Positions 1 to 5,212 of a stretch of DNA of 5,212 bases are shown piece after piece. The notes beneath the pieces were generated by a model. It was not told the DNA's origin and searched no databases. It worked only from the letters and a program-made list of their open reading frames with translations. Position 1 is the stretch's first letter. Each line of letters begins with the position of its first letter. The translations under genes and the position numbers were made by a program. Origin of the DNA: Victivallales bacterium (lineage in GTDB: Bacteria; Verrucomicrobiota; Lentisphaeria; Oligosphaerales; Lenti-02); assembly GCA_018648945.1 (NCBI GenBank), contig JABGQJ010000568.1, positions 1 to 5,212 of the forward strand, written 5' to 3'.

Positions 1-233
1 CAGGGCTCCCTCAGGAGCATGGGAGCGTACCGTCCGTGGCTCTCTGTGGCTCGGCCTGGCAGCAGAAAGCAGAAGAACGGCAACTGGCCCTGATACCGGG
101 TCGGGACAGTGCCTCATCGCCAAGCGACCACACACAACCACTGCCTCCACAACAACCTACACGACGAATCGCCAGCCAGTTACACAGGATTCCTGATGGA
201 GACTAGGGGAGTCAACGACTCAGCCAGACAGAG
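1..233. other. Region beyond the terminator, no gene supported
   Basis: No start-to-stop gene is convincing. Two plus-strand frames run in from the left edge without interruption. Frame 2 ends at TGA 194-196, and frame 3 ends at TAG 204-206. Frame 3 reads AWQQKAEERQLALIPGR in its middle and could be the end of a convergent gene, but the remaining composition is poor (TTTASTTTYTT in frame 2, PLPPQQPTRR in frame 3). Small hairpins are visible: GCTCC/GGAGC at 5-18, or alternatively GCTCCC/GGGAGC at 5-26, and GAGTC-AAC-GACTC at 209-221. None has a U-tract. Confidence 0.3.
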
Positions 234-270
234 AAAACCCCTAACCGCACCACGACGATGCGATTAGGGG
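234..270 (-). terminator. Strong intrinsic terminator at the end of the operon
   Basis: The minus-strand RNA folds CCCCUAAUCGCA against UGCGGUUAGGGG as a continuous 12-bp stem with one U-G wobble. One more U-G and one C-G pair can extend it to 14 bp around a 5-nt loop. UUUU and then a pyrimidine-rich CUCU follow directly. Read from the plus strand, the wobble becomes a C-A mismatch and no U-tract follows, so the direction is minus. It starts about 213 nt beyond the phosphoesterase stop, with no gene between. Confidence 0.75.
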
Positions 271-394
271 AAAGTGGTGGAGGCGGGGGGGATGCAGAGA
301 TCTCGGTTTTCGTGCTCAAGAATCTCTGTAAGTTACTTGCTGAAGCCAAGAAGTGTCTGATATGGCCTCTGCTGAGCGCCAAAAAGAAGCAACG

Positions 395-417
395 AAAAAC
401 GGTACCATAACGGCACC
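395..417 (-). terminator. Weak terminator-like hairpin just after the phosphoesterase gene
   Basis: On the minus strand GGUGCC (417-412) pairs with GGUACC (406-401) through one G-U wobble around the loop GUUAU, then G and UUUUU. It lies 66 nt past the stop codon. The stem is only 6 bp and overlaps a direct repeat, so it may be a secondary terminator or a by-product of the repeat. Confidence 0.35.
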
Positions 418-459
418 CCGGGGTTCCCAGATGCCACCCAAACGGCACCTCGGGTTCCC
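398..459. repeat. Short direct repeat downstream of the operon
   Basis: AACGGCACC followed by a GC run and TTCCC occurs at 409-428 and again at 441-459, a spacing of 32 nt with small differences in the central GC run. A third partial copy, AACGGTACC, is at 398-406. Both long copies contain GGGTTCCC. The function is unknown. Confidence 0.5.
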
Positions 460-483
460 TCTCTTCGCCCGGTCGATCGGTCC

Positions 484-1971
484 TCAGCGGGCGGCTACCG
501 AAGGCTTGACTTGGTAGGAGAAGGCAATATCGCCGTTCTTGGCGGCTGAACGGTTTGATGCTGGACGGGAGAGGATGTAATCGATTCTGACTTGGTTCTT
601 ACCGACCTGCACTCTCAGGTGGCCGGAGCCGCCGAGGATATCGCCGGTGCGGTACCCGTACTCCGTGGCGTAGCGGGGAGGCTTGAACCCGGCGTGGCCG
701 GGTTGGGGGACGAGCTGGTAGGTGATGCCGTCGAGTTCCTGGTGAGCAAAGAAGTGGTCGTGACCGTGGAAGACAACGTTCACGCGGTTCTCCACGAGAA
801 GCCAGTGGATGGGCATGGGCCAGCCGGGACGATGGCGCTGGAACGTGTCGGCACCATCAGGATCGTGCCCGCCCCACTCGTATAGCAGGGCTGCTTCGGC
901 ACCGCCACGGGCATTCCGGTCGAGTCCACCCACTAGGTGGTGGATGAATACGAAGCGGAAGCGCGCCTTGCTCTGCTCAAGTGTGGTCTTCAACCAGTCG
1001 TACTGCGCCTTGCCCAAGGTCCGTCCCCAGTTGTCGGCCTTGCGTCGCCCGCGCTCAGCCGCTGTGTAACGGAATGGGTCGAGCACAACGAACAGGGCAT
1101 CGCCCCACTCCCAGGCGTAGGTGTTCTGGGTCGGCCCCATGCCTCTGATCTGCTCCTGGCACCCCGTGTAGAAGCCATCGGGGAAAGGGTTGGGGAAGTA
1201 ACGCGTGCGCATGCGGATGGCGGCGGTAGTTCGTCCACCCGTCTCGCCGTCGTGGTTGCCGAGAACGAGAAGGAGGGGTGCGGAATGGCAGACGAGACCG
1301 AAGTAGTACCGCTGGGCTAGGTACTGGGCCAGGGCATCTTCATGGCGAGCCCCGTACTTGCCGGCCATGAAGGTGTCGCCCAGATCGATGTGGAAGTCCG
1401 GCGCATCGGCCTGGACGTTGCGCAGAGTCTGCGCGTATATCCGGGGATCGGTGTTCTCGTCCAGATGAGAGTCCGCCTGTACGGTGAAGGTGAACGGGCT
1501 ACCAGCGGGGCGCTGGGTGTGGAACGTCCGTTCGGGGCCGTATTGGGGCTTGGCAGTGTTGTTCTGCTGGTAGCGGACACGGTAGTAGTGGCGAGCATTG
1601 GGTAGCAGTCCATTCAGCGGAATCTCGGCAGCAACACATGGTTCGAGAACGAGGATCGGCGTCTCATGGGTGTATACGCCCGGCTTGGTGCCATACCGGA
1701 TCTGCCCCTTTTCCTTCTGGTACGAGAGCAGGCTGACAGTCACCGAATCACGGGTTGGCCGACCTAGAATGGCGTCGTACGCGTGTGCGGGCACATCGGT
1801 GAGGAAGTCGCCGGTGGGACCGCCTCGCGAGCCCTTCGTACTCCGGCTCGATGGTGAACTCACCCCCGGCTTCCACGCCCCCCACTTCGCGTCCGTCTGA
1901 CAGAGCGCGATACAGGCACACAGAAGCCCGACGAGCAGCAGGCCGATCTGCATTCTTCTTCCTGGCTTCAT
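484..1971 (-). CDS. Exported calcineurin-like metallophosphoesterase with N-terminal FN3-like domain
   Basis: A two-metal phosphoesterase, probably cleaving phosphate mono- or diesters in the periplasm or at a membrane. Residues 1-25 are a signal peptide with a hydrophobic core (IGLLLVGLLCACIALC). The cysteines at 18, 20 and 24 leave lipoprotein anchoring possible, but no clean lipobox is seen. Residues about 64-153 resemble the FN3-like N-terminal domain of purple acid phosphatases (LNGLLPNARHYYRVRY). The catalytic domain carries all five expected motifs: D167-S-H169, D196-LGD199, GNHD at 238-241, IHH with H344, and GHDH at 403-406. It lacks the tyrosine of the purple acid phosphatase GDxxY motif (GDTFM here), so it is better called a general metallophosphoesterase. 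The start ATG overlaps the sulfatase stop (ATGA), and its ribosome site AAAGGAAG lies inside the sulfatase tail codons. Last gene of the operon, followed by terminators. The substrate is unknown. Confidence 0.92.
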   Translation of the reverse strand: MKPGRRMQIGLLLVGLLCACIALCQTDAKWGAWKPGVSSPSSRSTKGSRGGPTGDFLTDVPAHAYDAILGRPTRDSVTVSLLSYQKEKGQIRYGTKPGVYTHETPILVLEPCVAAEIPLNGLLPNARHYYRVRYQQNNTAKPQYGPERTFHTQRPAGSPFTFTVQADSHLDENTDPRIYAQTLRNVQADAPDFHIDLGDTFMAGKYGARHEDALAQYLAQRYYFGLVCHSAPLLLVLGNHDGETGGRTTAAIRMRTRYFPNPFPDGFYTGCQEQIRGMGPTQNTYAWEWGDALFVVLDPFRYTAAERGRRKADNWGRTLGKAQYDWLKTTLEQSKARFRFVFIHHLVGGLDRNARGGAEAALLYEWGGHDPDGADTFQRHRPGWPMPIHWLLVENRVNVVFHGHDHFFAHQELDGITYQLVPQPGHAGFKPPRYATEYGYRTGDILGGSGHLRVQVGKNQVRIDYILSRPASNRSAAKNGDIAFSYQVKPSVAAR

Positions 1972-3440
1972 CGCCGCTTCCTTTCCTTGCCCCTGCTCCG
2001 AGCCCCCTTTTGGGCGACCGGCTTGCGGTTTGGGTCATAGGTTGGGTTTGGGGTTGGCATCTGGGCATTGAGGACGGTGAGATGCTCATCCAGCAAGACA
2101 ATGAGTTCGGCGGTTTTGTCCGGCAGTTCCTTGGCGAGGTCGTGCTTCTCCCCAAGGTCCTTGCCCAAGTCGAAGAGCCGGACTTGGCCTGTTTCGTAGA
2201 ACCGGATCAGCTTGTGATTGCCTACGCGAATGGCCGAGTGCGGCCCCTCCGTGCCCTGGTAGTGGGGAAAGTGGAACACCAACCCTCGGCGAGGTCGCCG
2301 GATCTCCCCGGCCCCCGCGTTTCTCAGCAGTCCCGCCAGGCTCCCGCCCTCCAGGCCCGGAGGCAATGCTTCCTTTGCTCCGGCCAGTTCGCAGAACGTG
2401 GGGAAGAGGTCGTACCCGACCACGGGGACGTGGCAGAAGCTGTTGGCTTTGACGCCGGGGCCGCGCACGATCAGCGGCACGCGAATGCCGCCCTCCCACA
2501 GAGAGCCCTTGCCGCCCCGCACCGGTCGGGCACGCCCGCCTCCACCCCCGCCGTTGTCAGACATGTAGACGACATAGGTGCGATCGCGGATGCCCAGCTC
2601 GTCGATCTTCTTGAGAAGCAAGCCGAACCCGCTGTCGAGATCCTCGGTGATTGCTCCTCTCTCTACCTGTCGCGACTTGGTCGTCCGTTGCCGGTACGCC
2701 GCGAGGGTTGTCTGGCGCGCGTTCTCCGGATAGTGCAGGGCATGGTGCGACAACTGCATGAAGAACGGGCGCCCCTCTCTGGTGTTCTTCTCCATGAACG
2801 CGCTAGCGCGCTCGGTGATGCCGAAGATGTCCACTGGGTTCGGGTCCTTGAATGGGGCGGCATCCTTGTTGCTAGTGTCGCCATCGTGCTCGTCGTAGCC
2901 GTGTTGGCCGGGTCCTCCACCGCGGAGATGCCACTTGCCGTAATGAGCGGTTGCATATCCCACCCGTTGCAGGATCTCGCCGATGGTCGTCTCGCGGCTG
3001 GAGATCTGGCGGACGATGGTCGGGGGAATCAGTTTGTAGCCGCTTGCGGCGGTCATCACGGGGGCGGCCTTGGTCCAGTGCAGTTGGGCGGGGCTCTTGC
3101 CGGTCTGGAGGCTGTAGCGGGTGGGCGAGCATACCGGAGCGGGCGCGTAGGCACTGGAGAAGCGCATGCCTTGCTTGGCGAAGGCCTCCAGGGCCGGGGT
3201 TCGATAGAAACGGCTCGCCGAGCTGGGTACGTCCGGATGCATGCGCACCGAAGTACCGGTCCAGTCCTGATCGTCGGAGAGAACGAAGACTAGGTTTGGC
3301 TTGGTCGGAGTCGCTTGGGACAGACCGATCCGGGGTGTGAGCAGACTGGCTCCGCCAAGGGCCCCAAGGCGGAGGAAGCCGCGTCGACTCTGGATTGGTC
3401 TGTACGGGGAAACGGGGGGAATGGTAGGATGCGGTTTCAT
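1968..3440 (-). CDS. Tat-exported type I (formylglycine-dependent) sulfatase
   Basis: Hydrolyses sulfate esters, probably on a sulfated glycan or small organic sulfate outside the cytoplasm. The N-terminus has a twin-arginine signal, SRRGFLRLG at 18-26, with likely cleavage near SQA (41-43). The alkaline-phosphatase-type fold shows metal ligands in LSDDQ (D56, D57), the formylglycine site CSPTR at 104-108 followed by TGK, GKWHL at 168-172 (K169, H171), SHHALH at 231-236, SDNGG at 294-298 (D295, N296), and WEGGIRVP at 315-322 preceded by K311. The set is complete, so the enzyme looks active once C104 is converted to formylglycine. A six-glycine run (297-302) follows the metal ligands. The length of 490 aa is normal for the family. 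The C-terminal tail is strongly basic (KGARSRGKERKRR). The start is supported by GAGGA 7 nt upstream. The gene lies 10 nt after the ASST-like gene and overlaps the next gene by 4 nt. The sulfatase subfamily and substrate cannot be assigned by eye. Confidence 0.95.
   Translation of the reverse strand: MKPHPTIPPVSPYRPIQSRRGFLRLGALGGASLLTPRIGLSQATPTKPNLVFVLSDDQDWTGTSVRMHPDVPSSASRFYRTPALEAFAKQGMRFSSAYAPAPVCSPTRYSLQTGKSPAQLHWTKAAPVMTAASGYKLIPPTIVRQISSRETTIGEILQRVGYATAHYGKWHLRGGGPGQHGYDEHDGDTSNKDAAPFKDPNPVDIFGITERASAFMEKNTREGRPFFMQLSHHALHYPENARQTTLAAYRQRTTKSRQVERGAITEDLDSGFGLLLKKIDELGIRDRTYVVYMSDNGGGGGGRARPVRGGKGSLWEGGIRVPLIVRGPGVKANSFCHVPVVGYDLFPTFCELAGAKEALPPGLEGGSLAGLLRNAGAGEIRRPRRGLVFHFPHYQGTEGPHSAIRVGNHKLIRFYETGQVRLFDLGKDLGEKHDLAKELPDKTAELIVLLDEHLTVLNAQMPTPNPTYDPNRKPVAQKGARSRGKERKRR
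1977..1984 (-). promoter_or_regulatory. Ribosome binding site of the phosphoesterase inside the sulfatase tail
   Basis: The minus strand reads AAAGGAAG, ending 5 nt before the ATG at 1971. It lies within the codons for the sulfatase's basic tail (KERKRR), so the tail codons also serve as the ribosome site of the next gene. The following ATGA overlaps stop and start. Confidence 0.6.
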
Positions 3441-3447
3441 TGGGTTA

Positions 3448-3453
3448 TCCTCA
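3448..3453 (-). promoter_or_regulatory. Ribosome binding site of the sulfatase, overlapping the upstream stop codon
   Basis: The minus strand reads TGAGGA. The TGA (3453-3451) is the stop codon of the ASST-like gene, and GAGGA (3452-3448) is a Shine-Dalgarno match 7 nt before the sulfatase ATG at 3440. Ribosomes finishing the first gene sit on the initiation site of the second, which fits translational coupling. Confidence 0.65.
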
Positions 3454-5046
3454 ACGCCGGTTATGGCCTTTGCTCCGGTTCTCGGGGACGTGCGTGTGCT
3501 TCATGCCAACCAACTCGCCCTTGGGCGTGAGGTCCTTGCCTACGAACCCTGAGAAGTCGGCGGGATAGCGGGTGGTCTTGAATACCGCGTTCATCATATG
3601 AGCACGATGGTCGAGGGGAATGGGATCACCTTGCTTGATCGGGCCAGTGCCGGTGACCGGGCAGACGTACTCCCAGACCACCTGCTTCTTCGCAGTCACT
3701 TCAAAGAACACGCCGCTGGTGCCATCGCAGATGAGGGTGTTGCCATTGGGCAGACGCTGGCAACCGGAGATGGCTTCGGCGAAGAACTCGGCGGGCTTCG
3801 GGGCCACATAGGTCCAGACGAGTTTGGTCGGACCATAGGCACCACCCGTCTTGAACTGATAGCTTCCGTCTGCATTCATGGGCGGCACCAGTTCATCGAC
3901 GGATGAATAACCCCAGTCCTTGCCAACCGTCGGGCGAGAGGCGTTGCGCGAATTACTCGTTCCCGGCGGGCGGCGACGCAAGCCGTTGTTGAAGACCAGG
4001 ATATTGCCGGCACCCGGATGACCGGGGGGAATCCACTGTGTGTCGTGCTGTTGGAAGAGCATCTGATCGCGCGTGGTGCCACGCTGATAGGCTGCCGGAT
4101 TGCCCCAACGGTAGAGTAGGCCGCCGCCCTTGCCGGATTTGCCGCCGCTCTCGCCCTTGGCCTCTTGGGTTGTGGTGCTGTGATCAATGATCCACAGTTC
4201 GCTGCAACCGCGAACGCTGAGCATGATCTGGTCCAGTTCCGGGTTGTAGTCGATGGAGTTCATATGGTTCCAGAACGCTGTTGCCGTCCGCCCGTTACAG
4301 TCCACCCAGACGCGCTCGGGATGGGCGGATACATCGCCGTAGTTCGCTTTGGCGCGGTCGTTCTCCTGGGTGAGGTGATCCCAGACGTGCCACTCCCAGA
4401 CGATCTTGCCGCCTCTGGGGCGGGTTGGCTCGATCTCGATCACGTAGTCTGGGTAGAGCTCCCGGTCGCGCAGCGAATCCGGACGAAATCCAGCCGCCAT
4501 GCATTCCGCATAGCTCTTCTTCTCGACCGCTAGGGCCAGGATATTGCCGTTGGGCAGCAAGGCGATGTCATGATGCGCCAGATAGGTGTCGCTGGCATAG
4601 TCGAACTCCCAGACCAGCTTGCCGTCCCAGTCGTATTCCTCGATGCGTCCGCCTTCGCCGCCACGGGTGAATCCGCCGCTCTTGGTGAAGCAACAATGCA
4701 GCATGTTGCCGTTGGGAAGCAGGTAGACCGACTGGCCCGGCTCGTACTGGCTCGTCCACGTGTTCACTACCTGGCCCTTGTTGTCCATCAGATAGGTATA
4801 AAGGAAGTGCTTGGGGGCAAAGAGCGTGTACCCCTGCCACGCGGCGGGCGTGTTCTTGATGAGTCCCACCTGCCGCTTCGCCTCTCCGAAATCATCGGAC
4901 TGTGCCCTCCCGCCTCGCTCGCGGCGGGCCGTCTGCTTTCCCTTGCCATTCCATGTGCCCCAGGTCTGCTGGGCTGAAGCGACCCACGGGATCGTCGCGA
5001 AGGCGATCAGCAGGACTGCGGTGAGGAGTTTGTGCGGCGGCTTCAT
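3451..5046 (-). CDS. Exported arylsulfotransferase (ASST)-family beta-propeller protein
   Basis: Likely a PAPS-independent sulfotransferase-type protein acting in the periplasm; family members move a sulfuryl group from a phenolic sulfate to another phenol. Residues 1-25 form a Sec signal peptide ending in ASA before QQTW. Propeller-blade motifs LPNGN recur at about 110, 164 and 432. Candidate active-site residues, by analogy with E. coli AssT (His252, His356, Arg374, His436), are H159 in HHD before LPNGN, H261 in WNHMNS, R279 in SVRG and H334 in QQHD. YRWGNP at 312-317 precedes the last of these. A Gly/Lys-rich insert lies at about 298-309. The chosen start has a signal peptide directly behind it and AAAGGA about 8 nt upstream. 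An in-frame ATG at 5139 would add 31 mostly charged residues before the signal peptide and is disfavoured. First gene of the operon, 10 nt before the sulfatase. Family assignment is good; the substrate and actual transferase activity are unproven, since many ASST-like proteins are uncharacterised. Confidence 0.88.
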   Translation of the reverse strand: MKPPHKLLTAVLLIAFATIPWVASAQQTWGTWNGKGKQTARRERGGRAQSDDFGEAKRQVGLIKNTPAAWQGYTLFAPKHFLYTYLMDNKGQVVNTWTSQYEPGQSVYLLPNGNMLHCCFTKSGGFTRGGEGGRIEEYDWDGKLVWEFDYASDTYLAHHDIALLPNGNILALAVEKKSYAECMAAGFRPDSLRDRELYPDYVIEIEPTRPRGGKIVWEWHVWDHLTQENDRAKANYGDVSAHPERVWVDCNGRTATAFWNHMNSIDYNPELDQIMLSVRGCSELWIIDHSTTTQEAKGESGGKSGKGGGLLYRWGNPAAYQRGTTRDQMLFQQHDTQWIPPGHPGAGNILVFNNGLRRRPPGTSNSRNASRPTVGKDWGYSSVDELVPPMNADGSYQFKTGGAYGPTKLVWTYVAPKPAEFFAEAISGCQRLPNGNTLICDGTSGVFFEVTAKKQVVWEYVCPVTGTGPIKQGDPIPLDHRAHMMNAVFKTTRYPADFSGFVGKDLTPKGELVGMKHTHVPENRSKGHNRR

Positions 5047-5054
5047 TGTTGGGT

Positions 5055-5060
5055 TCCTTT
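5055..5060 (-). promoter_or_regulatory. Ribosome binding site of the ASST-like gene
   Basis: The minus strand reads AAAGGA about 8 nt before the ATG at 5046. This favours that start over the in-frame upstream ATG at 5139, and the encoded protein then begins directly with a signal peptide. Confidence 0.6.
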
Positions 5061-5082
5061 TGGGTTTTCGCGTTCTGTCAAA

Positions 5083-5100
5083 AGTCCTCCTTAGAGGACT
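5083..5100 (-). promoter_or_regulatory. Leader hairpin burying a consensus Shine-Dalgarno sequence
   Basis: On the minus strand AGTCCTC and GAGGACT form a perfect 7-bp stem around the loop TAAG, followed by TTT. The loop and 3' arm contain AAGGAGG (5092-5086), a full Shine-Dalgarno consensus that is sequestered when the hairpin forms. It is not used by the ASST-like gene, whose ATG is 36 nt further on with its own site. Just after the hairpin, TTG at 5081 opens a 12-codon frame (L/M-T-E-R-E-N-P-K-G-T-Q-Q) whose TGA stop overlaps the ATG as ATGA. The structure is seen directly. A role as leader peptide, attenuator or protein-binding site is inference. Confidence 0.4.
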
Positions 5101-5212
5101 GTGCCTTATGTCTTTGCTTTCCAAACAGTTCTGGTACAATTTCTTTGTTTCCCTGTTTTTCTTGACGTTTTGAGCTGTTGGGTAGAGAGTGCGGACCCCC
5201 GCTGCACAACCT
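5101..5212 (-). other. Upstream region of the operon, promoter not resolved
   Basis: No gene is supported here. On the minus strand, about 5172-5131 is A/purine-rich (repeated AAAA and GAAA blocks) and clearly less GC-rich than the coding sequence, as expected near a promoter. I see no convincing sigma70 pair. CATAAG at about 5110-5105 is a partial -10 match without a good -35 partner. At 5189-5207 short GC-rich arms could pair weakly, but no U-tract follows. The operon promoter probably lies in this segment or just beyond the edge. Confidence 0.35.

Noticed and set aside
212..448. 78-codon minus-strand frame after the phosphoesterase
   Set aside because: It begins inside the direct repeat, passes through the strong terminator, encodes PPPPP from the G-run, and shows no domain or ribosome site of note.
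2799..2810. 12-bp perfect palindrome CGCGCTAGCGCG
   Set aside because: It is inside the sulfatase coding sequence, in codons for ERASA. Chance is likely in GC-rich DNA, and nothing nearby suggests a site.
1851..3293. 480-codon open frame on the plus strand
   Set aside because: It lies antisense to the sulfatase and the start of the phosphoesterase, has no recognisable domain, and is explained by the codon bias of a GC-rich gene on the other strand. The sulfatase carries a full motif set.
4165..4977. Plus-strand frames of 80-135 codons opposite the ASST-like gene
   Set aside because: They are shadows of a well-supported coding frame, with no domains, signal peptides or consistent ribosome sites.
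5047..5139. Upstream ATG adding 31 residues to the ASST-like protein
   Set aside because: The extension is highly charged and would bury the signal peptide. The ATG at 5046 has its own ribosome site and a clean signal sequence.
5189..5207. GC-rich inverted arms near the right edge
   Set aside because: Pairing is only 4 bp with bulges, and no U-tract follows on either strand, so it was not called as a terminator.

Overview
The window holds one compact operon of three exported enzymes. All three are on the minus strand and are transcribed from right to left. The DNA is GC-rich by eye. The set of an arylsulfotransferase-like beta-propeller, a Tat-exported type I sulfatase and an exported calcineurin-like phosphoesterase suggests a sulfatase-rich bacterium of the Planctomycetes/Verrucomicrobia/Lentisphaerae (PVC) type. 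That taxonomic guess is an inference from protein style, because no rRNA or other marker gene is present.

Layout along the direction of transcription. Positions 5212-5047 are an upstream leader with no gene. It contains a perfect 7-bp hairpin (5100-5083) that buries a consensus Shine-Dalgarno sequence. Positions 5046-3451 encode a 531-aa ASST-family protein with a Sec signal peptide. After a 10-nt gap, 3440-1968 encode a 490-aa sulfatase with a twin-arginine signal and the CSPTR formylglycine motif. Through an ATGA overlap, 1971-484 encode a 495-aa exported metallophosphoesterase with an FN3-like N-terminal domain. Positions 483-1 contain no convincing gene. This stretch holds a short direct repeat with a weak terminator-like hairpin (417-395) and a strong intrinsic terminator (270-234) that very likely ends the operon.

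The genes probably act together outside the cytoplasm on esterified substrates. The ASST-like protein could move sulfuryl groups between acceptors without PAPS, the sulfatase hydrolyses sulfate esters, and the third enzyme hydrolyses phosphate esters or phosphodiesters. The actual substrate cannot be read from the sequence. The sulfatase needs a formylglycine-generating enzyme that is not in the window.

The most unusual points are these. The ASST-like protein and the phosphoesterase, which are unrelated folds, share a WGxW motif followed by a Gly/basic linker at their mature N-termini. The operon mixes sulfuryl transfer with sulfate and phosphate ester hydrolysis. The leader hairpin is followed by a possible 12-codon reading frame whose stop overlaps the first start codon. 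No CRISPR array, tRNA, rRNA or mobile element was seen.
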